Shown: positions 16,986 to 25,577 of the stretch, one piece after another
Position numbering within the stretch: the first letter of the stretch is position 1
Layout: the number at the start of each line of letters is the position of its first letter
Assembly: GCF_900115845.1 (NCBI RefSeq)
Contig: NZ_FOXX01000008.1
Span: 186,001 to 250,000 of the forward strand
Direction: 5' to 3'
From: Priestia endophytica DSM 13796
GTDB taxonomy: Bacteria; Bacillota; Bacilli; Bacillales; Bacillaceae_H
DNA length: 64,000 bases
Position numbers and translations under genes: made by a program
The notes under the pieces: generated by a model
The model's database searches: none
Told to the model about the DNA's origin: nothing
What the model saw: the letters and a program-made list of their open reading frames with translations, nothing else

Positions 16986-17896
16986 TATAGACTAGATTCT
17001 CGCTTGCGCAATCTTCTTCTATAAACCCCACCCTTTTTATTAAAAGAAAGACTGTTCATTTGAGCAATTAAAATGCCGCATATGATAATAAATGCGCCTG
17101 CAGCATCTCTTAGTGTGAATACTTCCTTTAAGAAAAGAACAGCGAACAACGCTGCAAAAATAGGCTCAGTCGCAAAAATCAAACTCGTATGCGTTGGCGT
17201 TGTATAACGCTGTGCTACTGCTTGACAAATAAATCCTACTGCACTACAAAATATCCCCAGTCCTAAAATAGCGATCCAGCTCTCTCCTGTTGAAGGAAGT
17301 GAAGGATCTTCAAAAATTAGACTGAACAGAAGAGCGATTCCTCCTGCAAATCCGAGCTGAAGCACACCAAGTGTTATGGAATCTTCTCCTTTTGTTAATT
17401 TTCCTGTTAAGAGAATATGAACAGCATAGCATAGTGCTGTGCCTATACATAAAGCATCCCCTGTATTAATGCTTAATGAGCCTTTTAACGTTAAAATGCC
17501 AATCCCTGTTAAAGAAAATAAAACGCCGAGAGAATTGGGCAGAGACGGCAGTTTTCTAATTATTAGACAGTGAAGAATAGGAACAAATATAACCGTAAGG
17601 CTGACGAGAAAACCTGCGCTAGATGCCGAGGTCATTCCTACTCCAAATGTAACGGAAGAAAAAACGAGAAATAGCATCATGCCAAGTAAAAACGAAAACA
17701 ACACCGTGCTTAGTTTCGCTTTTAATAGTCTTCGATAAAAAAAGCCTCCTGCAATCACAAATGCGAGTAAGCATCGAAGCGCAATAATGTTAAACGATTC
17801 AAGAGAATCTAGCCCCATTTTCATCAAAACATAGGAAAGTCCCCAAAATACGTTAACTCCAACCATCATTAGATTGGCTCTCATTCTATAGCTCAT
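16985..17896 (-). CDS. EamA/DMT-family exporter
   Basis: A ten-helix drug/metabolite transporter of 303 residues with two EamA repeats (about 8-135 and 147-285), for example VNVFWGLSYVLMKMGL and ATEPIFAALFAVLFLKE. Members export amino acids or metabolites. A basic tail (RRRLRKRESSL) follows. It is divergent from the LysR gene about 120 bp away, which is likely its regulator. The tail may have been changed by the deletion suggested by the fragment that overlaps its stop. Confidence 0.85.
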   Translation of the reverse strand: MSYRMRANLMMVGVNVFWGLSYVLMKMGLDSLESFNIIALRCLLAFVIAGGFFYRRLLKAKLSTVLFSFLLGMMLFLVFSSVTFGVGMTSASSAGFLVSLTVIFVPILHCLIIRKLPSLPNSLGVLFSLTGIGILTLKGSLSINTGDALCIGTALCYAVHILLTGKLTKGEDSITLGVLQLGFAGGIALLFSLIFEDPSLPSTGESWIAILGLGIFCSAVGFICQAVAQRYTTPTHTSLIFATEPIFAALFAVLFLKEVFTLRDAAGAFIIICGILIAQMNSLSFNKKGGVYRRRLRKRESSL

Positions 17897-18018
17897 TACC
17901 CTCTCCCTCTTTTCCTTTCAATGAATGTGTAACAATAGTATACAAGAGTGTTTGATATTAATAAAATGAATCTTTATAATTTATAACATGAACAAAATTC
18001 ATGAAGGAGGAGAACCAT

Positions 18019-18891
18019 ATGAGTCTAGTTAAATTTGAGATTTTCAGCAAAATTGCAGAAGTTGGAAGTTTCACTAAAGCAGCTGATTCACTACAATTGA
18101 CACAGTCTGCGGTTAGTCACGCCATCACAAGTCTAGAAAAAGAGTTTGAACTTACTCTTATCAACCGTAATAAAACGGGCGTTACGCTAACAAATGCAGG
18201 TGAGCACCTTCTCTTCACTATTCGAAAAGTATTGCACTACAATGAAAAAGTATATCAAGAAGCCGCTAGTCTTAATGGACTTTCAAAAGGAACCATTAAA
18301 ATTGGGATATTTACAAGTGTATCCATGAAATGGCTTCCTGATATTCTTAAGATCATGGAAGCAAAGTATCCTGCTATTCATATTGAGTTGAGAGAAGGAG
18401 ATTATTTCGAAATTGAGCAGTGGCTATTAAGCGGAGAAATTGACTGTGGATTTGTCAATATTACTCAATCAAATCAGTTTGACATTATTCCGTTAAAAAA
18501 TGACCCTTTACTATGTATTGTTTCTAATCAAAGTGAGCTATACAATAAACCTGTTGTAACATTTGAAGACCTTGAAAAAGTCGACTTTATCATGCCCTCA
18601 TATGGTGGCTCTCATGATGTAAAACGACTGTTTGAAGCATATAATGTTCAACCAAATATTCGATTCGAACTTATGGAAGAAACCGCTATTATGTCTATGA
18701 TTAGTCATCATTTGGGGATAAGCATTCTTCCCGAATTGGTACTTGATTCCATCCCAAAACAGCTGCGTGCAATTCCCCTTGAAGTAAATAGCTATCGTTC
18801 CATTGGCCTTGCAACTCGCTACAATCTATCACCAGCAGGCCAAAAATTTGCAGAAGTTACAAAAGATTGGCTAAGTGGTAAAGAACAATGA
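18019..18891 (+). CDS. LysR-family transcriptional regulator
   Basis: 290 residues. The N-terminal winged HTH covers about 1-62 (FEIFSKIAEVGSFTKAADSL, then TQSAVSHAITSLEKEF), followed by a periplasmic-binding-like effector domain (about 90-288). The start at 18019 has AAGGAGGA 6 bp upstream; the frame begins six codons earlier inside that ribosome site. Divergent from the EamA exporter, the classic LysR-target layout. The inducer is unknown. Confidence 0.88.
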   Translation: MSLVKFEIFSKIAEVGSFTKAADSLQLTQSAVSHAITSLEKEFELTLINRNKTGVTLTNAGEHLLFTIRKVLHYNEKVYQEAASLNGLSKGTIKIGIFTSVSMKWLPDILKIMEAKYPAIHIELREGDYFEIEQWLLSGEIDCGFVNITQSNQFDIIPLKNDPLLCIVSNQSELYNKPVVTFEDLEKVDFIMPSYGGSHDVKRLFEAYNVQPNIRFELMEETAIMSMISHHLGISILPELVLDSIPKQLRAIPLEVNSYRSIGLATRYNLSPAGQKFAEVTKDWLSGKEQ

Positions 18892-18931
18892 AAAGAAAGA
18901 TATCCTATCTTTACTCTTGGAGGAAGGAAAA

Positions 18932-19093
18932 ATGCAAAAAAGAAACCGTGCACCTCTCTCTCCTATTCTCGTTCTCTTTATTACTTTTATCGGCTTTCTC
19001 TTTAACGTTTTTGGCGAAAATGAATCACTTAATGCCTTCGTTAATCTTCTTAGTATAGTTGCCATTCTCTTATTATTTTTAATCAGAAGATAG
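18932..19093 (+). CDS. Small two-helix membrane protein (53 aa)
   Basis: MQKRNRAPLSP is followed by a hydrophobic helix (ILVLFITFIGFLFNVFG), a short polar turn (ENESLNA) and a second helix (FVNLLSIVAILLLFLI) ending in RR. The start at 18932 follows a good GGAGGAAGG site; the longer frame to 18875 overlaps the LysR gene. It lies 40 bp after lysR and is probably co-transcribed. Function unknown. Confidence 0.6.
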   Translation: MQKRNRAPLSPILVLFITFIGFLFNVFGENESLNAFVNLLSIVAILLLFLIRR

Positions 19094-19116
19094 CCCCTTA
19101 CAAATTGGAGGATGTT

Positions 19117-19284
19117 ATGTTTAAAGAAGGCTCAAACATTGAGGGAGTTGAACTCTTTTCGTCCAAAGAAAAAGGTAAAGAATACGTAGAACCGCTCATA
19201 AACTTTCTTCCCTATATAAAAAAGATGCTTCATCAGAGAAGCATCTTTTTTATGTATTCTTTACGTATGTTTCAGGAGCTTTAA
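19117..19284 (+). CDS. Doubtful 55-codon ORF overlapping a terminator
   Basis: The ATG at 19117 follows TTGGAGGATGTT, and the first 36 codons (MFKEGSNIEGVELFSSKEKG onward) look coding. The 3' end runs through the terminator hairpin at 19218-19251, which a real gene would not do. It is best read as the first part of a truncated gene fused to non-coding sequence. No family recognised. Confidence 0.3.
   Translation: MFKEGSNIEGVELFSSKEKGKEYVEPLINFLPYIKKMLHQRSIFFMYSLRMFQEL
19218..19251 (+). terminator. 14-bp terminator hairpin
   Basis: AAAAAAGATGCTTC (19218-19231) pairs perfectly with GAAGCATCTTTTTT (19238-19251), loop 6 nt. It ends the lysR unit. Confidence 0.85.
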
Positions 19285-19345
19285 GACGCTTCTTATAGGA
19301 GAGGCCCATTCACTTCATGCACAGTGCAAACAAACAACTAGGAAT

Positions 19346-20248
19346 TTAGAGAACAATAGCAAAAATAAGCGGAAGAGTAACTAAACTTAACAGCGTACTT
19401 ATAAGCGTTGCGCTTGAAACAAAATCAGGATCTGTATTAAACTGTACAGCATACATTGTCGTGTTAGCAGCTGTTGGCATTGCTGCCATGATGATGATAA
19501 TTTGTTTCATCATCTCATCAATGGGTAAGAAAAGGGTAAATATATAGGAGATACATGGAGAAACACAAAGTTTAATAAGAATAGAAAGAGTAACTTTGCT
19601 TTTTTGGATGCTCCGAAGCGAGATTTTAGCGAGCTGCATACCTAAAATGATCATAACAGTAGGAATGGTTGCATCAGCAACTAAATCAACCGTTTTTGTA
19701 AGAGCGTCACCTATTGGAATATGACAAATTTGAAAAAGCACTCCTGTAATTGCTCCATACACAGTTGGCATGCGTCTTACCGAGCGAATTGCGAACTTTA
19801 TTCCATCTCCCTCTTCTCCGCCCTTTGCAGCATAATATACCCCAACTGTACACATCACAAGCTGCTGAATGACCATTAAAATAATAGCAAAGTCAAAACC
19901 AGCCGTTCCAAAAAGTAGAAGCGCTACTGGAGTTCCGTAATTTCCGTTATTCATAAAAGAAGACGCTAATATCATTCCACATGTTCCGGCCCTTGAATAT
20001 TTTTGAACAAAAGCCACTATATACACGATGAGGATTAGTACAAAACAAAGAGCAAACGTGTATACCGTCAAATATAAATAGTCTAAGTTAAACTCTATGG
20101 TATAAAAAGTTCTAAAAACTAATACTGGAGACATTAAATATAGTGTCATTGTTGAAATCGTTCTCGTATCAAAGCCAATCTTTTTCTCTCCGATAAATCC
20201 AATAAGAAATATGCTAAACACCGGTAATACAACTGTGAAAAATGTCAT
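19346..20248 (-). CDS. AEC-family (auxin efflux carrier) transporter
   Basis: 300 residues with ten predicted helices in two bundles of five. FMNNGNYGTPVALLLFG is the conserved NxGxxG crossover region in the first half, and MAAMPTAANTTMYAVQF the matching one in the second. Bacterial members export organic acids such as malate. The start at 20248 (MTFFTVVLPV) has AAAGGTGA upstream; the frame extends seven codons further without a ribosome site. Single gene; substrate unknown. Confidence 0.85.
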   Translation of the reverse strand: MTFFTVVLPVFSIFLIGFIGEKKIGFDTRTISTMTLYLMSPVLVFRTFYTIEFNLDYLYLTVYTFALCFVLILIVYIVAFVQKYSRAGTCGMILASSFMNNGNYGTPVALLLFGTAGFDFAIILMVIQQLVMCTVGVYYAAKGGEEGDGIKFAIRSVRRMPTVYGAITGVLFQICHIPIGDALTKTVDLVADATIPTVMIILGMQLAKISLRSIQKSKVTLSILIKLCVSPCISYIFTLFLPIDEMMKQIIIIMAAMPTAANTTMYAVQFNTDPDFVSSATLISTLLSLVTLPLIFAIVL

Positions 20249-20306
20249 TTTATTCACCTTTAATATCATTATTTAAAACAATGTAACAAGCTTTCCTGCC
20301 ACTTTA

Positions 20307-20337
20307 AAAGCAATCTATATTATTTATAGATTGCTTT
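20307..20337 (-). terminator. Hairpin, possible orphan terminator
   Basis: AAAGCAATCTATA (20307-20319) pairs perfectly with TATAGATTGCTTT (20325-20337). It lies upstream of the AEC gene with no intact gene ending at it. It would fit as the terminator of the decayed gene whose tail is at 20368-20440. Confidence 0.5.
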
Positions 20338-20367
20338 GTGAATAAAATACGTTCTTTCTGTTCCAAC

Positions 20368-20440
20368 CTATTTATTCTTTTCGAAAACATCAATGAGTTT
20401 GCTAACATATGGAGCATCTGAGTGGGCTCCCCCATTTCCC
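20368..20440 (-). pseudogene. Likely 3' remnant of an unknown gene
   Basis: The minus strand reads GGNGGAHSDAPYVSKLIDVF then EKNK and stop, coding-like and followed 30 bp later by a terminator-like hairpin. Upstream the frame is closed by stops. It appears to be the C-terminal 24 residues of a lost protein; family not recognised. The rest of 20249-20644 shows nothing I can call. Confidence 0.35.
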
Positions 20441-20601
20441 CCTTATTCAACAACTTAATAAACAGAATATTAAATAAACTTTATTTAATATTATATTTCT
20501 CTACGTATAAACAATCAACAGTTATCGTTTTTATTTTTATAAAATGTATGAAAAGTGTTTCATTTTGAAACAAATTCCCCAAACTCCATTTTCACATCAA
20601 A

Positions 20602-20628
20602 AAAACACCCTCAAACTGAAGGTGTTTT
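20602..20628 (-). terminator. Terminator of mhqED
   Basis: AAAACACC (20602-20609) pairs with GGTGTTTT (20621-20628); the minus strand continues into TTTTTTTGATG. It follows the mhqD stop. Confidence 0.75.
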
Positions 20629-20644
20629 CTCATAGGTAAAACCA

Positions 20645-21247
20645 TTAACTTTCTTCATACCACTTTGCAGCTTCTCTCACTTCTTGAAGAGTGAGCTGAT
20701 GTCCTTGCTGTGACCAAGAAATGTGAACATTAGCACCCGCTTTTTCTAACAGATCATAAAGTTCTTTTGATTCTTCAGCTGTACACATTGGGTCATTTTC
20801 TCCTGCTCCAATGAAGACACGTGTGTGTGTTAGGTTCGGTAGCTTTATTCCTCTTCGTGGCACCATTGGATGATGCAAAATCGCGCCTTTTAAAGCATCC
20901 TCATAATGAAAAAGCAAACTCGCCGCAATGTTGGCTCCGTTTGAGTAGCCAATCGCAATTACGTTATCTCGGTCAAATCCGTGCTCTTTGGCTGCTTCAT
21001 CAAGAAATTCATAAAGTTCTTTTGTTCGAAAAATAAGATCTTCTTCATCAAATACGCCTTCTCTTAAACGTCTAAAAAACCTGGGCATTCCGTTTTCAAG
21101 AACGTTTCCACGCACGCTTAACATTGACGCGTCTTTATCAATTTCTTCTGCTAGTGCAAGAAGAGAAGTTTCATTTCCTCCTGTTCCGTGAAGTAACAGT
21201 AAAGTTGGCTTTGAAGCATCTTTTCCTTTGTGAAAAATATATTTCAT
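20645..21247 (-). CDS. mhqD: MhqD-like carboxylesterase/phospholipase
   Basis: An alpha/beta hydrolase of 200 residues with oxyanion segment LLLHGTGGNE, nucleophile elbow AIGYSNGAN (Ser), Asp in GAGENDPMC and His in QQGHQLT. B. subtilis MhqD (YodD) is encoded beside the MhqE dioxygenase, is induced by quinones and diamide, and helps with hydroquinone tolerance. The same order and spacing (20 bp) occur here. Ribosome site AGGAGGATACGT precedes the ATG. Confidence 0.88.
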   Translation of the reverse strand: MKYIFHKGKDASKPTLLLLHGTGGNETSLLALAEEIDKDASMLSVRGNVLENGMPRFFRRLREGVFDEEDLIFRTKELYEFLDEAAKEHGFDRDNVIAIGYSNGANIAASLLFHYEDALKGAILHHPMVPRRGIKLPNLTHTRVFIGAGENDPMCTAEESKELYDLLEKAGANVHISWSQQGHQLTLQEVREAAKWYEES

Positions 21248-21267
21248 ACGTATCCTCCTCTCACTTT

Positions 21268-22206
21268 TCAGTCTAGTTTTCTTACTTGGAATGGAAGCAA
21301 AACATTTTCTATTTTATCGCGGTGAATTTCATACTGCTCTGGCAGCATAAGAGCACTCCCCATTGTTTCATATGATTCGTCATGAGCAAACCCCGGAGGA
21401 TCTGTAGCCATTTCGAATAAAATTCCCCCATGTTCTCTAAAGTAGACGGCATTAAAGTAGTTTCGGTCTTGAACAGGTGTCACTTGATACCCGTTTTTTG
21501 CCACATATTTTTGCCACTGAAGCTGATCCTCCTCATCTTTAGCACGCCATGCAATATGATGAACAGTGCCAACTCCCATTTGTCCCCGTCCAACAGACGT
21601 TAACTTCACATCAATAACATTACCAATCTCTCCAGAAGATTTAAGGCGAACAAAGTCTCCTTCTTCTCCTACTCTTATAAGACCCATTACATTTTTTAAT
21701 AAGTTTACTGTCTCTTTTGGACGAGCTGATAAAAGTGTTGCTCCTCCAAATCCTTTGATTGCCACATCCTTGTGAACTTCTCCAAACTCCCACGTATTTT
21801 TCTCGCCTTCTTCTCTTTCCACAATCTCCAGGTGCAAGCCATGTGGGTCATCAAACTGTAAAGACTGTTCTCCAAAACGCTCTATTTTGGTAACTGGAAT
21901 ATTAAACTTTGCTAGCCGCTCTTCCCAAAAAGATAGCGCTCCTTTTGGCACAACATATGAAGTTACCCCAACTTGACCATCTCCAACCGTTCCTTGACGT
22001 GCCCCTGTCCATGGAAAGAAGGTAATAATACTTCCAGGTTTCCCACCTTCATCTCCAAAGTAAAGATGATATGTTCCTGGATCATCAAAATTTACCGTTT
22101 GTTTAACTAAACGTAATCCTAGTACACCTGCATAGAAATCTACATTTTCTTGAGGATGACCAACAATTGCTGTAATATGATGAATCCCTTCTGTTGCTTT
22201 CGTCAT
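21268..22206 (-). CDS. mhqE: MhqE/MhqO-like ring-cleaving dioxygenase
   Basis: A glyoxalase/bleomycin-fold extradiol dioxygenase (312 residues) that opens hydroquinone-type rings. Two vicinal-oxygen-chelate halves are seen (about 5-130 and 150-300). Metal ligands are expected at His in GIHHITAIVG, His in GTVHHIAWRA and Glu in GGILFEMATDPPGF. First gene of mhqED; two MhqR-box-like palindromes lie upstream, so quinone or thiol stress should induce it. The mhqR gene itself is not in this window. Confidence 0.9.
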   Translation of the reverse strand: MTKATEGIHHITAIVGHPQENVDFYAGVLGLRLVKQTVNFDDPGTYHLYFGDEGGKPGSIITFFPWTGARQGTVGDGQVGVTSYVVPKGALSFWEERLAKFNIPVTKIERFGEQSLQFDDPHGLHLEIVEREEGEKNTWEFGEVHKDVAIKGFGGATLLSARPKETVNLLKNVMGLIRVGEEGDFVRLKSSGEIGNVIDVKLTSVGRGQMGVGTVHHIAWRAKDEEDQLQWQKYVAKNGYQVTPVQDRNYFNAVYFREHGGILFEMATDPPGFAHDESYETMGSALMLPEQYEIHRDKIENVLLPFQVRKLD

Positions 22207-22252
22207 AGCATTTCTCTCCTTTATAAGTTATTTACGTATTTATATCCTTTTT

Positions 22253-22268
22253 ATCTCGAATTCAAGAT
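22253..22268 (-). promoter_or_regulatory. MhqR box 1
   Basis: ATCTCGAATTCAAGAT is one base from a perfect palindrome and matches the MhqR operator core known from B. subtilis (ATCTCGAATTCGAGAT). It sits 47 bp upstream of the mhqE start. Confidence 0.85.
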
Positions 22269-22343
22269 TTAAATCCTTAAAAAGTTTATTGATATAGTCT
22301 GTATAGCTTTCTTCCCATTCGAATTTTTATTCATCTGTATAAT

Positions 22344-22359
22344 ATCTTTAATTCGAGGT
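22344..22359 (-). promoter_or_regulatory. MhqR box 2 (weaker)
   Basis: ATCTTTAATTCGAGGT matches 13 of 16 bases of the MhqR palindrome; one half-site is intact. It lies 91 bp upstream of box 1. Two boxes would allow repression by looping, or the upstream one may be a relic. Confidence 0.55.
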
Positions 22360-22464
22360 AATTATAAAACAATTTCTTCTCGTATGTCAATCCCTTCGTT
22401 GATCTGCTAGAAGGTACTATTTTTGCTTAGAACCTTCCAATGTTTTTTGTATTTTTTTACATAC

Positions 22465-22599
22465 GTAAGCCCTTGTGGAATGTGTAGAGAGCTTATTTAT
22501 GATTACGCCTCAGACTGCTACGTCATTTTAGAGGCCCATCAGGAAATGGTAAAAACAAAGATAAGTGAGCTTCTTCCTTTAAAGTATGTAAGAGATTAA
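22465..22599 (+). pseudogene. Cytidine deaminase 3' fragment
   Basis: The frame reads VSPCGMCRELIYDYASDCYV then ILEAHQEMVKTKISELLPLK and YVRD with stop, the C-terminal third of a Bacillus cytidine-deaminase-family protein. It includes the zinc-binding PCxxC motif. The N-terminal two thirds, with the essential His-Ala-Glu motif, are absent; upstream is AT-rich non-coding sequence and no ribosome site. It cannot make an active enzyme. The rest of 22360-22819 holds no other gene I can see. Confidence 0.75.
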
Positions 22600-22819
22600 G
22601 AGAGTCCCTTACTCTTATATAGTGGAGGATAATCCTTCTTTCTACATCGTTTACGAAATTTTCCACTTTTATTTCTGGAGAGTTAAAGCTTATTTCCTTG
22701 TTGTGAGGTTTACTAAAACTATATATAATAATTTATAGTTTTACTGAATTCCTTTAATAAACATAACTATCCGATATAGCTATTAAAAGACATATTTTAC
22801 TTACGAGGAGATAAAGTTC

Positions 22820-23665
22820 ATGCATAGAAACAACAAATTATATCATTTTCTATTGGAACGCACTCGACTATTAACTGAACAATGGTATGAGTCGATTGAT
22901 AAATCAGAAGCAGGTGGTGTATATGTTTCAGACGATCCAGAAGTAATTGAAACCGTTAAAAAGCAAAATTACGAATTTCATTTACGTTTTTGTAAAATGT
23001 TTGATGAATCATCAACACATTCGGAATTTCTAGCTTCATTTAATGAATGGATTTGTGCTGTTTCAAGAGATGAAGAGCATTTGAATACGCCAATTCATCA
23101 TATTCTTCGCGAGTTTTTTAATACAGAAGAACAGTACTTAGACCTTATTGAAGAGTTTGTAGAATCGAGCGAAGAAACATACTCATTAAAAACCATTAAT
23201 CGCTGGAATCGAACAATTATCGAAAACTTCAACTATGTTGTAACTGCTTTTACAAATCAAAGCTACATTCATGCGGAGAAACGTTTAACTGCTCAAAAAG
23301 AAATGATTTATGAATTAAGTTCCCCTATCATCTCCCTTAGCGAAGATTTAGCGTTGCTTCCTCTTGTTGGAGATATTGATACAGAACGTGCAAAAAGGGT
23401 CCTAGAAAATACGCTGCAGGAGTGCTCTTCCCAAGGTGTCAAACATCTTCTTATTGATCTATCTGGCGTACTTATCATTGATACAATGGTGGCTCACCAA
23501 ATCTTCCAGCTTATTAAAGCGCTAAATTTAGTTGGTGTTAAATGTACGCTTTCAGGCATCAGACCAGAAATCGCCCAGACCGCTGTTCAAATTGGAATTA
23601 ATTTCAACGATATGTCTGTTGTTTCTAGCATTCAGAAAGCGTTAGCTTCATATAAATTAGGATAA
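22820..23665 (+). CDS. RsbR-type stressosome co-antagonist
   Basis: A stressosome component that senses stress and controls RsbT, and so sigma-B. 281 residues: N-terminal globin-like sensor domain (about 1-150), linker helix, and C-terminal STAS domain (about 165-278). The two RsbT phosphorylation positions of RsbRA correspond to Ser168 in ELSSPII and Thr222 in IIDTMVAHQ; the first is Ser rather than the usual Thr. No rsbS, rsbT or sigB gene is nearby, so this is an orphan paralogue like B. subtilis RsbRB/C/D. ACGAGGAG precedes the ATG. Confidence 0.88.
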   Translation: MHRNNKLYHFLLERTRLLTEQWYESIDKSEAGGVYVSDDPEVIETVKKQNYEFHLRFCKMFDESSTHSEFLASFNEWICAVSRDEEHLNTPIHHILREFFNTEEQYLDLIEEFVESSEETYSLKTINRWNRTIIENFNYVVTAFTNQSYIHAEKRLTAQKEMIYELSSPIISLSEDLALLPLVGDIDTERAKRVLENTLQECSSQGVKHLLIDLSGVLIIDTMVAHQIFQLIKALNLVGVKCTLSGIRPEIAQTAVQIGINFNDMSVVSSIQKALASYKLG

Positions 23666-23671
23666 TGTAAG

Positions 23672-23708
23672 ATAAAAAGCTTCTGTTTTATAAACAGAAG
23701 CTTTTTAT
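23672..23708 (+). terminator. 17-bp terminator after the rsbR paralogue
   Basis: ATAAAAAGCTTCTGTTT (23672-23688) pairs perfectly with 23692-23708; loop 3 nt. Confidence 0.9.
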
Positions 23709-23892
23709 GGCTAATAGCAGTCGTACTTACCTCTCCTATTGTTCTTATGCTTTAATTTTACTGCTCTTCTAAACTAAAAAAGCGGGCCTCCTCGCAAATA
23801 TTAACATGTACCAAAATCCCACTTTGTTTTCCTCATTTCTTATCCTAAAATCCTCTACACCTTTCTATAACGTTCACAGTAGAAACTTTCGT

Positions 23893-24120
23893 TTACTTGC
23901 TGTTCTCCTTGTGATTCGTAAAATGAAAGGAAACTACAATAATCCCAATAAATGCAGAAATAAACGGACACATCACATAATCTAGTTGAAAAAAGCTCGA
24001 AGCATTGATGCAGAAACTATCCGTTGCTTTTCCTATTCCAGATAGTACACTTATTATAAAAAACATAAATAAACTAAGAGCAATAAAAATTGCGCCTATA
24101 ATAAAAACTATATATACCAA
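23893..24120 (-). CDS. Small membrane protein, 75 aa
   Basis: Two hydrophobic segments (about 2-27 and 52-68) flank a polar Cys-containing loop (CINASSFFQLDYVMC). The only start at the full length is TTG at 24120 with GGAAGG very close to it, so the true start is uncertain. I do not recognise the family. Confidence 0.45.
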   Translation of the reverse strand: MVYIVFIIGAIFIALSLFMFFIISVLSGIGKATDSFCINASSFFQLDYVMCPFISAFIGIIVVSFHFTNHKENSK

Positions 24121-24158
24121 TACCTTCCAAATATGTTAACTTTCATTGTAACATATTC

Positions 24159-24548
24159 TTACTTACCCTTTTCTTCTCTTTCTATCTCCCATTCTCTTAA
24201 ACGTGTGCGAATATTGTACGCCGTTTCTGTAGGATCTTCCATTTGAAAGATCACATATCTGTATTTTTTATGGCCTATGAGCTCAATCATAACAAGCGGT
24301 TCTCTTCTTTCGTACGATAAGAAGTACCACTCATCTCGATATTTAAAGCTTCCCTCGCGAATACTCGTTCCAGGAACAGATGTACCAGGCATTCTTAGCA
24401 TGATTTGAGGTGGTTCATAATAGTCAACTAAAACGCTGTTAATCATGTGATAAGGCATTCGTACTTTTCTTTTTAAACAAAAATAGCTTGTTAATCCTGT
24501 TAGCTCTAAAATAAGTTCATTTTGTTCAAACCGGATTTTTCTTCCCAC
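24159..24548 (-). CDS. PH-like domain protein, 129 aa
   Basis: A soluble beta-rich protein (ELILELTGLTSYFCLKRKV, then PYHMINSVLVDYYEPP and YRYVIFQMEDP) with a C-terminal amphipathic helix (NIRTRLREWEIEREEKGK). The pattern is like bacterial pleckstrin-homology-fold proteins of Bacillus; function unknown. Starts with GTG behind AGGGAGGGG. Single gene or paired with the small membrane protein that follows 38 bp later. Confidence 0.6.
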   Translation of the reverse strand: MGRKIRFEQNELILELTGLTSYFCLKRKVRMPYHMINSVLVDYYEPPQIMLRMPGTSVPGTSIREGSFKYRDEWYFLSYERREPLVMIELIGHKKYRYVIFQMEDPTETAYNIRTRLREWEIEREEKGK

Positions 24549-24659
24549 ACTATTCCCCTCCCTTTGTATTTTTCTTACAAAATTGTAAGATGTATTGTTA
24601 TTATCTATATTTTATAATCAAAATAGTGAAATTTTCAGTAGATTAATGAGGTGATAGAA

Positions 24660-25073
24660 ATGAAGGATAACCACGATATCATTGTTCTTTTTGATGGAGT
24701 ATGCAATATGTGCAATAGCTTTGTACAGTTTGTGATTAAAAGAGATCCAAAAGGTGTATTTAAATTTGCTTCTCTTCAATCTAATACTGGATCTTCTATA
24801 TTGAATCACCATGAATATAGGAAAGATTTGCATTCTATTGTTCTTATTGATGGAGATACGTTATATACCGAATCAACAGCTATTTTGCACATTGTTTCAC
24901 ATCTTAGTGGGCCTGTGAGAATTCTCTCTTTATTTAAGATGGTTCCAAAACCGCTTAGAGATAGATTGTATCAATTTGGTGCTAAATATCGCTATCTGTT
25001 ATTTGGAAAACAAACTTCTTGTATGATTCCCACAAAAGAAATCAAGAGTCGATTCATTGATCTTAACGAATAA
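24660..25073 (+). CDS. DCC-family thiol-disulfide oxidoreductase (DUF393)
   Basis: 137 residues with the family motif DGVCNMC (12-18) after a beta strand, which gives a thioredoxin-like CxxC site, and a conserved C-terminal region (LRDRLYQFGAKYRYLLFGK). I chose the ATG at 24660 since GAGGTGAT lies 7 bp before it; the frame begins with a GTG that is part of that ribosome site. It is followed 24 bp later by a DoxX-like membrane protein, so the pair may do membrane-linked redox work. Confidence 0.85.
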   Translation: MKDNHDIIVLFDGVCNMCNSFVQFVIKRDPKGVFKFASLQSNTGSSILNHHEYRKDLHSIVLIDGDTLYTESTAILHIVSHLSGPVRILSLFKMVPKPLRDRLYQFGAKYRYLLFGKQTSCMIPTKEIKSRFIDLNE

Positions 25074-25097
25074 ACAATCGAGAAAGAAGGAAAATGA

Positions 25098-25577
25098 GTG
25101 AATAAAACCGTTTTTTTATACAAGTTAAAAATGAGCACGATTACTACATTTCGTTACGTTTTAGCATTAGCTTTTTTTATTTACGGAGGAGCTAAGATTT
25201 ATCCTGGCCAATTCTCGACAGGTGACTTTGTTTTTGATTCCACAAAGGATTCCGCTATGCAACTCGCTTGGCATTTTTTCGGCTACTCTGACATTTATAA
25301 TTTATTTATTGCAGGTGGAGAAATTACAGCAGCCTTATTATTGCTCATTCCAAGAACTGCAACTTTAGGAAATATTATTTACTTACCTATTACAGTGAAT
25401 ATTACCATTCTAGATTACTGTTTTAATATCCCAGCCCTTTTCATTAGCTCTCTTCTTACCTTTATGAGCGTTTCTCTTCTTCTTTTTGAATATCGAAAGC
25501 TTAAAATGATTTTCTTCAATTATCCACCTATCGTTAAAAAAGAGATGTCACATCATAAGAAGGTGAATATTTTATGA
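25098..25577 (+). CDS. DoxX-like membrane protein
   Basis: 159 residues with four predicted helices (about 18-35, 70-88, 92-108, 112-132). FRYVLALAFFIYGGAKIYPG is the first helix and its loop, and GGEITAALLLLIPRTATLG the second pair, the DoxX/quinol-oxidase-subunit-like pattern. It starts with GTG after GAAAGAAGG. Co-transcribed with the DCC oxidoreductase, a pairing that fits a role in membrane thiol or quinone redox chemistry. A 25-codon ORF overlaps its stop. Confidence 0.7.
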   Translation: MNKTVFLYKLKMSTITTFRYVLALAFFIYGGAKIYPGQFSTGDFVFDSTKDSAMQLAWHFFGYSDIYNLFIAGGEITAALLLLIPRTATLGNIIYLPITVNITILDYCFNIPALFISSLLTFMSVSLLLFEYRKLKMIFFNYPPIVKKEMSHHKKVNIL

